Made by a program: the position numbers and the translations under genes
Shown here: one piece after another, positions 20,422 to 30,617 of the stretch
Numbering within the stretch: the first letter of the stretch is position 1
Layout: every line of letters starts with the position of its first letter
Assembly: GCF_000219915.2 (NCBI RefSeq)
Contig: NC_017964.1
Location: 2,852,001 to 2,916,000, forward strand
Length of the DNA stretch: 64,000 nt
Direction of reading: 5' to 3'
From: Advenella kashmirensis WT001
GTDB lineage: Bacteria > Pseudomonadota > Gammaproteobacteria > Burkholderiales > Burkholderiaceae_B
Notes under the pieces: generated by a model
What the model was told of the DNA's origin: nothing
Seen by the model: the letters and a program-made list of their open reading frames with translations, nothing else
Databases searched by the model: none

Positions 20422-20449
20422 AACCCGGTACACAGTACCGGGTTTTTTT
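20422..20449 (+). terminator. Rho-independent terminator of acnB
   Basis: Arms AACCCGGTAC (20422-20431) and GTACCGGGTT (20435-20444) with an ACA loop, then a T run to 20449. Confidence 0.93.
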
Positions 20450-20600
20450 GTCTCATTTTTATGATGGTCTCTTGCCGCCGCTTCATCGACGGCACGCCAG
20501 TGCTGTACCATAGCCCTGTTGCGCCTGGCGCCGCTAAGGACCGCCTTTGGTTCATGCAGCGCGAATACCCGCTGACCGACCTTTTTTCGGATACGCTATC

Positions 20601-20972
20601 ATGCATCTTGATCACCCCATCCCCATTCTGCGCATTTTCTCCATCCCGCTTGCCCAGACGTTCTACCTGGATTTTCTGGGCTTTGAAAAGCGCTGGGAGC
20701 ATCGCTTTGCGCCTGACCTGCCGTTATACATGGAGATTGCCCGTGACAGCCTGGTGCTGCACTTGAGCGAACACTTTGGCGACGGCACGCCGGGTAGCGC
20801 CGTTTTCCTGCCCATGGAAGGGATCCACGCGCTGCAGCAAGAACTGATCAGCAAGAAAGCGTCATTTGCACGCCCGGGCGTAACCAAAGAATCATGGGGT
20901 TTCACCATGAATATTGCAGACCCTTTCGGCAACCACCTAAGGTTTTGCGAGCAGCACCATGAACACGGCTGA
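20601..20972 (+). CDS. Glyoxalase/bleomycin-resistance superfamily protein
   Basis: A 123-aa vicinal-oxygen-chelate fold protein. MHLDHPIPILRIFSIPLAQT, FYLDFLGFEKRWEHRF, LYMEIARDSLVLHLSEHFGD and the C-terminal MNIADPFGNHLRFCEQ follow the usual beta-alpha-beta-beta-beta layout. Possible metal ligands are the His in LVLHLSEH and the Glu in RFCEQ. The function could be antibiotic binding or an unassigned lyase or isomerase. ATG 20601 gives the family length; the ribosome binding site is weak. Confidence 0.8.
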   Translation: MHLDHPIPILRIFSIPLAQTFYLDFLGFEKRWEHRFAPDLPLYMEIARDSLVLHLSEHFGDGTPGSAVFLPMEGIHALQQELISKKASFARPGVTKESWGFTMNIADPFGNHLRFCEQHHEHG

Positions 20973-21247
20973 CGTGACAGATTTATACCCTTCGCAAAAA
21001 AAGCCTGCGAGCCGTATCAACCACCGGATGTGCATAGCTGCGCTGCCATCCTGACTGCGCGGCGAGCCTTTATTGGCGCTGTATTGGTGAGCTGGCCATA
21101 ACAGTTTTGCGGCAAAAACCACCTTTGGCTCACAAATTCGGCACTTTTGCATCAATCGCTTGAAAAGCCGCGCCGGTGGTGGTGTAATCAACAGCATACT
21201 TTACCAGATAGACGCTTTATACGAATTAACAAAATTTCTATAAACAT

Positions 21248-21263
21248 GTCTTTTACACAAGAC
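21248..21263. promoter_or_regulatory. Inverted repeat in the acnB-side intergenic region before the aminotransferase
   Basis: GTCTT (21248-21252) and AAGAC (21259-21263), separated by six bases, lie about 100 bases upstream of the aminotransferase. The arms match those of the acnB operator but the spacer is 6 rather than 4. I see no gene in the surrounding 20973-21363. Confidence 0.35.
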
Positions 21264-21363
21264 TTGCGGTTCTGTATGGGTTAAAGCCATTCCTGTGATG
21301 CCGGGCTGTGCCAGTGCGCAACCTGCGCCTCATCTATCAGTCCGAACAATTCCAACCGTCATT

Positions 21364-22553
21364 ATGAACCGAGTTCCTTTTCAATTTTCCCAACGTGCTA
21401 CGCAACTGACCAGCTCCGCGATCCGCGAGATCCTGAAAATTACCGAACGTCCTGACGTTACGTCGTTCGCGGGCGGCCTGCCCTCACATCTGGGTTTCCC
21501 CACCGAACAGATCCGCGCCGCATACGACAAGGTACTGTCTGAGTCCCCAAAGGTGGCTTTGCAATACGGACCGACCGAAGGCTACCGACCACTACGCGAG
21601 TGGGTCGTCAGCGACTTCCAGGCGCGCGGCACACAGATCGACGTTGACGAGGTGCTTATCGTTTCCGGTTCCCAGCAGGCGCTGGATCTGATCGGCAAAC
21701 TGCTGATTGATCCGGGCAGCAAAGTGCTGGTCGAATCTCCCAGCTATCTGGCGCGCTTCAGTCATTCTCACTGTTCGAACCCGTTTATGAGCCAGTGGCT
21801 ACCGATGATGGCGGCCTGATACCTGAAGACATCAGCGACGAGAAAGCCGACGGCGCCCGCTTTATCTACTGCCTGCCCAACTTTCAGAATCCGACCGGTC
21901 GCACCATGGATCTGGAACGCCGCCAGGCACTGGTCGAGCGCTGTGCCCGCCTGAACGTGCCCATTGTCGAAGACGACCCTTACGGCGAATTGCGCTACGT
22001 GGGCGAACCGTTGCCCGGGCTGCTGCATCTGGGGCGCCAGGCCGGCGCGACCGTCTTGCGCATGGGCTCTTTTTCCAAGGTGCTGGCCCCTGGTATGCGC
22101 CTGGGATACTTGGTAGCGCCACGCGAAATCATTGCCAAACTGGTGCAAATCAAACAGGCGACCGACCTGCACACCGCGACGGTGACCCAAATGGCCGTAT
22201 ACGAAACCATCAAGGATGGTTTCCTGAACACGCATCTGCCCAAGGTGCGCGAGCTGTATCGCAATCAGTGCCAGTACATGCTCGACGCCATGGACGAGCA
22301 CTTTCCCAAGTCGGCCAAATGGACCCGCCCCACCGGTGGCATGTTTATCTGGGTTAAAGTGGACGACAAATTCGACACGACCCAGGCGCTGGCCCAGGCC
22401 GTTGAACAGTACAAAGTGGCCTATGTGCCGGGGGAACCTTTCTACCCCAACGTCAATGCGCCAAAAAACACGCTGCGCTTAAGTTTCGTGACCGTAACCG
22501 AAGAAAAAATCCGGGCGGGTATTGCCGATCTGGGCAAACTCTTCACGGCATGA
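21364..22553 (+). CDS. PLP-dependent aminotransferase, class I/II (one frame lesion)
   Basis: Fold-type I aminotransferase resembling 2-aminoadipate or other LysN-like and MocR-catalytic-domain enzymes. N-terminal FQFSQRATQLTSSAIREILK and TSFAGGLPSHLGFP are typical. YCLPNFQNPTGRTM carries the cofactor-binding region and SFSKVLAPGMRLGYLVAP contains the Schiff-base Lys. The frame breaks at 21750-21751: CTGGCGCGC should be CTGGGCGCGC, giving SYLGALQSFSLFEPVYEP. The repaired length is 396 aa. ATG 21364 starts the conserved MNRVPFQF segment. It lies between acnB and acnA; the substrate is not determinable from sequence. Confidence 0.88.
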
Positions 22554-22588
22554 TGCGCCCGCTCATTTAAATTCAACTGTAATATTCG

Positions 22589-22626
22589 AAAAAGGCGGCT
22601 ATCCTGTGGGGTAGCCGCCTTTTTTG
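22589..22626 (+). terminator. Rho-independent terminator of the aminotransferase gene
   Basis: Arms AAGGCGGCTA (22592-22601) and TAGCCGCCTT (22612-22621), flanked by A and T runs, so it may work in both directions. Confidence 0.93.
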
Positions 22627-22704
22627 TTGCCGGTCGCACAGCTAAAAAGGAGTAAAATGATCTACACTTCATACTGTTTGTGCGGAACCGCCCCGGAGAT
22701 AAAA

Positions 22705-25392
22705 ATGTCGTTAACAAGCACCCTCAAAGAATTCAGTATCGGCAGCAACACTGCAAAATATTATTCCCTTCCCGAACTGGGCAGGCAGCTTGGCGTTGAC
22801 GTCCAGTCGCTGCCGGTTTCCATTCGAATTGTGCTTGAATCGGTATTGCGCAACTGCGATGGCAAGAAAATAACCGAAGAACATGTACGCCAGCTTGCCA
22901 ACTGGCAACCCGTAGCCAAGCGCGAAGACGAAATTCCTTTTGTGGTTGCCCGTGTCGTCCTGCAGGACTTTACCGGCGTGCCATTGCTGGCCGATCTTGC
23001 CGCCATGCGCGCGGTGGCCGATAAAATGGGCCGGGACCCAAAACGGATCGAACCACTGGTGCCGGTTGACCTGGTGGTGGATCACTCGGTCATGATCGAC
23101 TATTTCGGCACCAAAAAAGCGCTGGATCTGAACATGAAAGTAGAGTTTCGGCGTAACCAGGAACGCTATCAGTTCATGAAATGGGGCATGCAAGCCTTCG
23201 ATACCTTTGGCGTCGTGCCGCCGGGGTTTGGTATTGTTCACCAGGTCAACCTTGAATACCTGGCCCGCGGCGTCTACCAGAAAAACAATGTTTACTATCC
23301 TGATTCGCTGGTGGGTACCGACAGCCACACGACCATGATCAATGGCATTGGCGTGGTCGCCTGGGGCGTGGGCGGCATTGAGGCAGAAGCGGCCATGCTT
23401 GGCCAGCCGGTTTATTTCCTCACGCCCGATGTGATCGGGGTGGAGCTCACCGGCAAACTGCGTGGTGGTGTTACCGCGACCGATCTGGTGCTCACCCTGA
23501 CCGAAATGCTGCGCCGTGAGAAGGTTGTTGGAAAATTCGTGGAGTTCTGTGGCGAAGGCACGACCACGCTGTCGGTGACCAATCGCGCCACCATAGCCAA
23601 CATGGCGCCGGAATACGGCGCCACCATGGGCTTTTTCCCTGTCGACGATCACACCATTGACTACTTCAAGGGCACCGGCCGCACCGAGCAGGAAGTGATC
23701 GCGCTTGAAAATTATTTCAAGGCCCAGAACATGTACGGCATTCCCAAGGGCAAGGATATCCGCTATACCAAGCTGCTGCACCTTGACCTGTCCACCGTGG
23801 CCCCTTCCCTGGCCGGCCCCAAGCGTCCGCAAGACCGTATTGAAATCGGCAACGTCAAGGACACCTTTGCCGACCTGTTCATCAAACCGGCCATCGAAAA
23901 CGGCTTTAACCAGAGCCCTGAAAAATTCGAGCAGACTTTCGAGACCAGCGCAGGCACCAAGCTCAAAAATGGCGATATCCTGATTGCCGCCATCACCTCC
24001 TGCACTAATACGTCCAATCCAAGTGTGATGCTGGCTGCGGGGCTGCTGGCCAAAAAAGCGGTACAGGCCGGCATGAAAATCTCCAGCCATATCAAGACCT
24101 CGCTGGCGCCCGGCTCCCGAGTGGTCACCGAATACCTGACGGCAACCGGCCTGCTGCCCTACCTGGACAAGCTCGGGTTTGACGTCGCGGCCTACGGCTG
24201 CACCACCTGTATTGGCAATGCGGGCGACCTGTCGGCCGATATCAACCAGTCCATCACTGAAAATGATCTGGTCTGCGCAGCCGTGCTGTCCGGCAACCGC
24301 AACTTCGAAGCCCGAATCCACCCGAATATCAAGGCCAATTTCCTGGCCTCACCTCCACTGGTGGTCGCCTATGCCCTGGCTGGCACCATCAACAAGGACC
24401 TCATGACCGAGCCGGTTGGCAAAGGCAAAAACGGCGACGTCTGGCTTGGCGACATCTGGCCGAGCGAACAGGAAGTGCAGGAACTGCTGACGGCCGCCAT
24501 GCAGCCCGAAGTCTATCGACAGAATTACGCCCAGGTCAAAGCCAATCCAGGCAAGCTCTGGGAAAACATCAAGGGCGTGACCGGAGACGTCTACAATTGG
24601 CCTGAATCGACCTATATCGCCAAGCCGCCGTTCTTTGACGACTTTGAAATGACGCCGTCACCCATGCCGCCGGTCAAGAATGCCCGGGCACTGGGCATCT
24701 TTGGCGACTCGGTCACGACCGACCATATCTCGCCTGCCGGGTCCATCAAGGAAACCTCGCCTGCCGGTCGCTGGCTCAACGAGCACGGCATTATGAAAGC
24801 GGATTTCAACAGCTACGGATCACGCCGTGGCAATCACGAAATCATGATGCGCGGCACATTTGCCAACGTACGGATCAAAAATCTGATGATTCCGCCGTTG
24901 CCTACGGGTAGCCGTGTGGAAGGCGGCGAAACCCTGCACCAACCCAGTGGCGAGCAGATGTCCATTTACGATGCAGCCATGAAATACATTCAGGATGGCG
25001 TGTCCACCGTGGTGTTTGGCGGTGAAGAATACGGCACAGGTTCTTCGCGCGACTGGGCTGCCAAGGGGACTCAATTATTGGGCGTCAAGGCCGTGATTGC
25101 ACGCAGCTTTGAACGCATCCACCGCAGCAATCTGGTTGGCATGGGTGTGTTGCCGCTGCAGTTCAAGGACAACGACAGTGTCGATACACTGGGCATTACC
25201 GGCACCGAAACCTTCGATATCAGCGGCTTGGAAAACGGTATCAAGGCTCAGCAGGATGTGACGCTGACCATCCGTAGGGATGACGGCAGCTCACAGGATG
25301 TCATCGTTCTGCTGCGTATTGACACACCGATTGAAGTTGATTATTACCAGAACGGCGGTATTTTGCCGTTCGTACTGCGCCAGTTGCTTTAA
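22705..25392 (+). CDS. acnA: Aconitate hydratase A
   Basis: Monomeric IRP-type aconitase. 895 aa and intact. Substrate and cluster landmarks: [38 protein letters not shown], the first cluster Cys in [19 protein letters not shown], and the CxxC pair in [11 protein letters not shown]. The swivel domain starts at [20 protein letters not shown], with [16 protein letters not shown] near the C-terminus. ATG 22705 is chosen because CGGAG lies 7-11 bases upstream and [13 protein letters not shown] is the usual AcnA start; a longer frame from 22624 overlaps the preceding terminator. Genome copies of both acnA and acnB are common in this order. Confidence 0.97.
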   Translation: MSLTSTLKEFSIGSNTAKYYSLPELGRQLGVDVQSLPVSIRIVLESVLRNCDGKKITEEHVRQLANWQPVAKREDEIPFVVARVVLQDFTGVPLLADLAAMRAVADKMGRDPKRIEPLVPVDLVVDHSVMIDYFGTKKALDLNMKVEFRRNQERYQFMKWGMQAFDTFGVVPPGFGIVHQVNLEYLARGVYQKNNVYYPDSLVGTDSHTTMINGIGVVAWGVGGIEAEAAMLGQPVYFLTPDVIGVELTGKLRGGVTATDLVLTLTEMLRREKVVGKFVEFCGEGTTTLSVTNRATIANMAPEYGATMGFFPVDDHTIDYFKGTGRTEQEVIALENYFKAQNMYGIPKGKDIRYTKLLHLDLSTVAPSLAGPKRPQDRIEIGNVKDTFADLFIKPAIENGFNQSPEKFEQTFETSAGTKLKNGDILIAAITSCTNTSNPSVMLAAGLLAKKAVQAGMKISSHIKTSLAPGSRVVTEYLTATGLLPYLDKLGFDVAAYGCTTCIGNAGDLSADINQSITENDLVCAAVLSGNRNFEARIHPNIKANFLASPPLVVAYALAGTINKDLMTEPVGKGKNGDVWLGDIWPSEQEVQELLTAAMQPEVYRQNYAQVKANPGKLWENIKGVTGDVYNWPESTYIAKPPFFDDFEMTPSPMPPVKNARALGIFGDSVTTDHISPAGSIKETSPAGRWLNEHGIMKADFNSYGSRRGNHEIMMRGTFANVRIKNLMIPPLPTGSRVEGGETLHQPSGEQMSIYDAAMKYIQDGVSTVVFGGEEYGTGSSRDWAAKGTQLLGVKAVIARSFERIHRSNLVGMGVLPLQFKDNDSVDTLGITGTETFDISGLENGIKAQQDVTLTIRRDDGSSQDVIVLLRIDTPIEVDYYQNGGILPFVLRQLL

Positions 25393-25528
25393 TAGACGCC
25401 AGGGTCCGCACTGTGCTGGAAAAACCGGCTGAGTCTTCTGCCACATATCCCAGCACCGCCGACCCGGGCGAACAAATGGTGTTTTGCCCGATCAGCGCAG
25501 CGACGCGATCCTAACTTGCTGCCCGGCC

Positions 25529-25543
25529 TGTCTTTTAAAGACA
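25529..25543. promoter_or_regulatory. Inverted repeat TGTCTT-N3-AAGACA between acnA and DUF2863
   Basis: TGTCTT (25529-25534), TTA, AAGACA (25538-25543), extended outward by GCC/GGC and CGG/CCG pairs into a longer hairpin (25521-25552). The arms equal those of the acnB operator with a 3-base instead of 4-base spacer. It may be an operator for the next gene or simply the acnA transcript end (no T tract). Confidence 0.35.
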
Positions 25544-25568
25544 GACCGGCAGCGCAACTACAAGTGTA

Positions 25569-26768
25569 ATGAACCGGAAAAAACCAGCCAGCCTGCACGC
25601 CAGCGATCAACCGCTACTCGATTTATGCCTTGCCCTGAAACAATCAGGCTGCATTGTTGAAGATCGTTATTGGGAAAATCTGATTCAGACGTCTCTTCTG
25701 GATATTTTTAAGCAGAACCGCAAGAAAACGGTGGAAAGACTGCTGGATCATTTATCCGACAGCGACTCCGAAACCCATGACATTCTGCTGGAAAATGCAG
25801 AAACGCTATCGGAGTCCTGCGAATGGGTCCATGATGGCGTGACCTATGACTGCGTGTTCGTGGCCATCCCTGTGATTGCCTGGACCCGTTTCGAGATCCC
25901 CTTGCCCATCCTGGATGACACCGCACAGCACGCGCTCGGCACGTTGCTTGGGCAATATATTGCCGCCAGTGATGTGCGAATGGCAATCCATCCGCAAATT
26001 CTCAGCGTCGATCAGATGCCCCGCTCATTTACCGGCGTTTTCCAGTGGATGATGGCCATTACCGGCAAGGTTTTCGGCACGCATGTGCGTTCCGGAGTCC
26101 CGGTTGATGAGGTATCCGAAGACATGCAGTTGATGTCGGACAGCCGCTTCGTGCTGGCTGCCTTCTGCACCCCGAAAGGCCAGGCGGTTTTCCGCTGGCA
26201 GCAGGCCGAAGGGCCGTTCAGTGAACAACGCCAGGCCTGCCTTGACAACTGGCGTACCGCAGCGACGCCGCTGTTCCAGAAGCTGCTGCCGGCCTGCGGC
26301 ATAGAGCTCATGCTGCCAGACGCGTTTTATATTGCCAATCGCCAGGCTGACAAACGTATCCGTTTTGCAGCCATCACAGCAGCCACGCAATGGCTGCAAA
26401 CGGTCTTTGACACCACGCCCGATGCCTTTCGCGCCACCGTCGCCCTGTATCAGGACGACGCCCTGCGGGAGATCAGGATCGGCTTTACGCTGCTGCAATC
26501 GCATGAAGTGATTTACGGGTGCCTGTGGCCGGTCTTTCCGGACGAGACCGAAGATCAGCAGCTGGAGACCATCAACGACTTTGCCCAGCTCAATACCTTG
26601 CTGGAGCATCTGCAAAATAGCGGCATCCGCCATATCACTTGCCTCAAGGAAGTGCTCGATGGCAGCAGTGATGTGTCGGACGAACCGTTATTCCCCAATC
26701 CGGCCGGCGAGTTGATGCCCGTGATGATGCCTGACGTATCGGAGGATCCGATTGGACGCTTCCACTAA
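25569..26768 (+). CDS. DUF2863 family protein
   Basis: A 399-aa protein recognised as the DUF2863 family, found in Burkholderiales next to earP. No catalytic motif or membrane segment is evident. Segments such as HDGVTYDCVFVAIPVIAWTR and QTVFDTTPDAFRATVALYQD are the most distinctive. The frame is intact. Its last codons overlap the earP start by 17 bases, suggesting co-transcription with the EF-P modification genes. Any role in translation is inference from that context only. Confidence 0.8.
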   Translation: MNRKKPASLHASDQPLLDLCLALKQSGCIVEDRYWENLIQTSLLDIFKQNRKKTVERLLDHLSDSDSETHDILLENAETLSESCEWVHDGVTYDCVFVAIPVIAWTRFEIPLPILDDTAQHALGTLLGQYIAASDVRMAIHPQILSVDQMPRSFTGVFQWMMAITGKVFGTHVRSGVPVDEVSEDMQLMSDSRFVLAAFCTPKGQAVFRWQQAEGPFSEQRQACLDNWRTAATPLFQKLLPACGIELMLPDAFYIANRQADKRIRFAAITAATQWLQTVFDTTPDAFRATVALYQDDALREIRIGFTLLQSHEVIYGCLWPVFPDETEDQQLETINDFAQLNTLLEHLQNSGIRHITCLKEVLDGSSDVSDEPLFPNPAGELMPVMMPDVSEDPIGRFH

Positions 26769-28071
26769 ACCCCTGACACGCGGCAACGACCTCGATATTG
26801 ATATCTTCTGCCGGGTTGTCGACAATTTTGGTGATATCGGCGTGTGCTGGCGGCTTGCCCGCTCTCTGCAGCGCGAATGGCCGGCACAGGTCAGACTCTG
26901 GGTTGACGATCTGACCGTTTTTTCTCGCCTGGCCCCGGCGGTGCAGCCTGAACTGGATGAACAACTGGTCGAAGGCATCCGGATCATTCACTGGACCGAC
27001 AATCAGACCTCGCATACGCCGGCGCAACTGGTGATCGAGGCATTCGCCTGCGATCCCCCTGCCCGATACATTGATGCCATGCCCGGCCATACCAAGCTAT
27101 GGCTCAATCTTGAGTATCTGTCGGCCGAATCCTGGACGGCGGGCTTTCACGCCCAGCCTTCACCGCAACGCAACGGCATCACGAAGTATTTCTTCTTTCC
27201 CGGTTTTTCAGACCAGACCGGCGGGCTGATAGGCGAAGCCGGATTAAATGAACGTCGACGCAGCTGGATGCATTCTTCAGCAAAGAAAAAACAGTTTCTG
27301 CAGCGTCTTGGCCTGCCGCAGGTGCAGGCCTATCTGGACGATGACACGCTGTTTGTCAGTTTGTTCTGCTACGCGTCAGCGCCCTATCGCAGCCTGTTGC
27401 ATGCCCTGCGAAAATCACGCAGACCGGTCGTACTGCTGGTACCCCAGTCAGTCCTGCCGCACCTGGAACGCGATGCCATCACCCAATTGCATGGCGCCGT
27501 TTCAATACCTGATACTGGTATGAGCAACACCCCCGCGTCGTTGCCGGGTATGTCCAATGCCGCCTCCGGGGCAGCAGCCCCTCTGGGGACGGCGCAGGTC
27601 AAAGGCCCTGCCTTATTGAAGGACGACGCTGCGCAGGCGCCGCAGACCGCGTTGCCGGGCGTCACGCTTTTGCGCATCCCTTTTCTGCCCCAGGACGAAT
27701 ACGATCAATTGTTATGGCTGTGCGATCTGAACTTTGTACGCGGCGAAGATAGTTTTGTCCGGGCGATCTGGTCCCGCAAACCTTTTCTCTGGCAGATATA
27801 CGAACAAAGTGACGATATACACCTGAAAAAATTGCAGGCATGGCTGGCGCTTTTTCCCGGACACGAAGAGACCAAGGCCATGATGCGCAGCTGGAATTCA
27901 CCATCCAGGCATGCCTACTTCACCAACCAGCTGACAACCTTGCTCAATACACCCGGGCAATTGGATAGCTGGCGCAGAAGCTGTCGCACATTTGCTGAAA
28001 ATTTGTCTAAAAACAAGACATTATCGGAATCCATCCGGATTTTTTATGAAAAAGCCGCCAACTCAGGCTAA
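26752..28071 (+). CDS. earP: EF-P arginine rhamnosyltransferase EarP
   Basis: Transfers rhamnose from dTDP-rhamnose to Arg32 of elongation factor P. The N-terminal DIDIFCRVVDNFGDIGVCWR carries the conserved Asp used in catalysis; GHTKLWLNLEYLSAESWTAG and the C-terminal nucleotide-sugar site FVRGEDSFVRAIWSRKPFLW are present. TTG at 26752 is the start because GGAGG (26741-26745) sits at good spacing. The 439-aa length exceeds the usual ~380 because of a low-complexity insert (about residues 253-300, rich in Ala, Pro, Gly and Ser). It lies directly upstream of efp, whose repaired product has an Arg at position 32. Confidence 0.93.
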   Translation: MDASTKPLTRGNDLDIDIFCRVVDNFGDIGVCWRLARSLQREWPAQVRLWVDDLTVFSRLAPAVQPELDEQLVEGIRIIHWTDNQTSHTPAQLVIEAFACDPPARYIDAMPGHTKLWLNLEYLSAESWTAGFHAQPSPQRNGITKYFFFPGFSDQTGGLIGEAGLNERRRSWMHSSAKKKQFLQRLGLPQVQAYLDDDTLFVSLFCYASAPYRSLLHALRKSRRPVVLLVPQSVLPHLERDAITQLHGAVSIPDTGMSNTPASLPGMSNAASGAAAPLGTAQVKGPALLKDDAAQAPQTALPGVTLLRIPFLPQDEYDQLLWLCDLNFVRGEDSFVRAIWSRKPFLWQIYEQSDDIHLKKLQAWLALFPGHEETKAMMRSWNSPSRHAYFTNQLTTLLNTPGQLDSWRRSCRTFAENLSKNKTLSESIRIFYEKAANSG

Positions 28072-28167
28072 AATCATACTTTTTTCCGCCGGCGTCCGCG
28101 TTCAGGCACCACACCTGCCAGGTCTGCAGCGGAATCTGCCACATCCATTCCATCCGGAGCATATTTA

Positions 28168-28724
28168 ATGAAAACCGCACAAGAACTGCGCGTAGGTAAC
28201 GTCGTCATGGTGGGCACCGAACCCTGGTCGTGCAAAGAGCTGAATACAACAAATCCGGCCGTAACTCCGCTGTTGTCAAACTCAAATTCAAAAACCTGCT
28301 GACAGGCTCGGGCAGCGAACAGGTTTCCAAAGCTGATGAAAAATTCGAAGTCGTCATGCTGGAAAAGAAAGAGTGCACCTATTCGTATTTCGCAGATCCC
28401 ATGTACGTATTCATGGACGAAGAATACAACCAGTACGAAGTCGAAGCCGAGAGCATGGGCGACGCACTGAACTACCTGGAAGAAGGCATGACCGTTGAAG
28501 TCGTGTTCTACGAAGGCCGTGCCATCTCTGTAGAACTGCCTACGATTATTGTTCGTGAAATCACCTACACGGAACCTGCTGTCAAGGGCGATACCTCAGG
28601 CAAAGTGCTCAAGCCAGCCACCATCAGTACCGGTTACAATCTGGCCGTACCCCTGTTCTGCAATATCGGCGATAAAATCGAAATCGACACACGCACCAAC
28701 GAATACCGCAGCCGTGTCATGTAA
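28168..28724 (+). CDS. efp: Elongation factor P (one frame lesion)
   Basis: Relieves ribosome stalling at proline stretches. From ATG 28168 the product reads [19 protein letters not shown]. At 28222-28224 CCCTGG should be CCCCTGG, giving [20 protein letters not shown]. The repaired length is 185 aa with the usual three beta-barrel domains and the end segment [16 protein letters not shown]. In the repaired reading, residue 32 is Arg in the tip loop KSGRN, the target of rhamnosylation by EarP encoded directly upstream. An essential-like translation factor being broken argues for a sequence error. Confidence 0.95.
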
Positions 28725-28781
28725 TGATGCATAATCGGGCCGTCGCGTTTTCCGTGGAATGCGCAAGCCCGATTATGAGAG

Positions 28782-28829
28782 AGCCCGCCAGCCCGGCTGA
28801 TCATTCAGCGGGCCAGGCGGGCTTTTTTT
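28782..28829 (+). terminator. Rho-independent terminator of efp
   Basis: Long nested hairpin: outer arms AGCCCGCC (28782-28789) and GGCGGGCT with an inner GCCCG/CGGGC stem, followed by seven T to 28829. Confidence 0.9.
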
Positions 28830-28981
28830 ATGTTGTCATCAAATTTGCGGCAGCTTGTCGCAATACCAGATTGCGCTTATCAACATCGGTAGATCAGCCC
28901 GAATAGCCAATCAACAATATGGCGCTACTAATATCTCGCACTTTCTACGCATCTGCCTTAGTCCACGTCATTGTTAGTCTG

Positions 28982-29467
28982 TTAGTCCCGGAAATTGTTG
29001 AAGCTTAGCGGCGCATCGGCCACTTCCTTTTTCAGCAGGGCAATCACGTCCTGCAGCACATCGCGCTTGGCGCCGGTGACCCTGACGGTATCGCCCTGAA
29101 TGCTAGCCTGCACCTTCAGTTTGCTGTCCTTGATAATACGCACGATTTTCTTGGCCAGATCGCCGGTGACGCCTTTCTTGATGGTATTGAACTGCTTGAG
29201 TTTGTCACCTGAAATTTTTTCTTCCTTGCCTTTTTCCAAAAAGCGCAAGTCCACGTTGCGCTTGGCCAGCTTATTGAGCAGCACCTCGCGCACCTGCCCC
29301 ACCTTGAAATCATCGTCGGCATAAATCACCAATTCCAGATCTTTCTGCTCAATACGGGCGTCGGACCCTTTGAAATCGAAACGGGTGGAAACTTCTTTGT
29401 TGGCCTGGTCGACAGCGTTACGCACCTCTGTCATTTCGGCTTCACTGACCACGTCAAAACTTGGCAT
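28982..29467 (-). CDS. yajQ: YajQ family nucleotide-binding protein
   Basis: A 161-aa protein of the UPF0234/YajQ family; members bind nucleotides, and a Xanthomonas homologue binds cyclic di-GMP. Landmarks: [54 protein letters not shown] and the terminal [10 protein letters not shown]. Start ATG 29467 gives the family's standard MPSFD beginning; an upstream in-frame Met adds four residues without support. Single gene, convergent with efp. Confidence 0.95.
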   Translation of the reverse strand: MPSFDVVSEAEMTEVRNAVDQANKEVSTRFDFKGSDARIEQKDLELVIYADDDFKVGQVREVLLNKLAKRNVDLRFLEKGKEEKISGDKLKQFNTIKKGVTGDLAKKIVRIIKDSKLKVQASIQGDTVRVTGAKRDVLQDVIALLKKEVADAPLSFNNFRD

Positions 29468-29692
29468 TCCTCTCTCCATCTATTGAAATTAAAGGATATT
29501 CTACGCGTCCTGTCATGCCGTTTCAACGAAACAGCGACGCAATCGCGAACGTAAATATTTAAAAAACCGGCAAATACTGACTGCAATATGACACTCAAAC
29601 TTGGTAGACTTGGTCTGAGCATTGATAGATGTCGATTGATCTGACTCAGTTTGGCCGCTATCGGTCCCCACCATTGAATAAGGATACCCATC

Positions 29693-30390
29693 ATGAGTGC
29701 ACTTAATATACTTGAATCCCTGCTCAGCGCCGGCAAATCAGCAATGAACCAGGCTGGATCATCAGTAAAAAATGCCACCTCCGGCGACAAGTCACTGCTG
29801 TCCGACGGTGACAAAACAGCCTGAGTGCCGGTGTATTGGGCATGCTGGTGGGGCACAAAGCCAACAGCAATCTGGCAACCTACGGCGGATTGGCCGCGTT
29901 GGGTACAGTAGCATATCGTGCCTACCAGCGCTGGCAGGCAAACCAGTCCGACCGCCAGCCCGAAATGCAGGCATCTGCCCCTACCCCAGCAGCAGCCCAG
30001 CCACAGCCCCCGACGCCCATCAATCAATTGCCGGCAGCGCAGGCCGAAGAGCAAAGCAAGGCCATTCTGACAGCCATGATTGCCGCCGCCAAGGCCGATG
30101 GCCATATCGAAGAAAACGAACAGACCATCCTGGACCAGTATTTCAGCAAAATGAGCACGCCAGAAGAACAGGCATGGCTCAAGGCCGAACTGGCCAAACC
30201 GGTAGATCCGGTCGCCATCGCCAGTCTGGCCACAGACCCGCATCTGGCATCGCAAATGTATGCCATTAGCGTATCTATTATTGACAGTACGAACTTCATG
30301 GAAAAAGCGTATCTGGATGAACTGGCCAAGCAACTTGACCTGACGCCGGAACTCAAAGCAGAACTGGAAACACAGGTCGCCAAGGCTTAA
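29693..30390 (+). CDS. DUF533 family protein, TerB-like (one frame lesion)
   Basis: Inner-membrane-associated or cytosolic protein of the DUF533 family with a C-terminal tellurite-resistance TerB-like helical domain. The start MSALNILESLLSAGKSAMNQ is followed by a Ser/Gly/Lys-rich linker. At 29820-29821 GCCTGAG should be GCCCTGAG, giving LSAGVLGMLVGHKANSNLA and the Gly/Ala-rich helix ATYGGLAALGTVAYRAYQRW. A Pro/Ala/Gln linker precedes the TerB-like part (ILTAMIAAAKADGHIEENEQ). The repaired length is 232 aa. Ribosome binding site AAGGA lies upstream of ATG 29693. Function unknown in detail. Confidence 0.85.
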
Positions 30391-30533
30391 TACGTCTTTG
30401 GTCGGCAAACGCGGCAACTGGGCGGCGTCACGTAACTCCGGGCCAACTCAAATCCGGACCCCGGCCGCTTCGCCGGTCCGCCCCGGCAAGAGCGGCCCGC
30501 TTATTACCCTGGTGCGCTATGGCTGGCCAACAT

Positions 30534-30574
30534 CCCCAAAGTTGGGTATCACTCCCACCTTTGGGGTGTTTTTT
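30534..30574 (+). terminator. Rho-independent terminator after DUF533 gene
   Basis: Arms CCCCAAAG (30534-30541) and CTTTGGGG (30559-30566), an inner GGG/CCC pairing, then TGTTTTTT. It lies about 145 bases past the stop, just before the convergent FAD oxidoreductase end. Confidence 0.8.
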
Positions 30575-30617
30575 ATGGTGATTGCATAGCAGATTTCAAA
30601 CAAACCTTCATGCAAGC

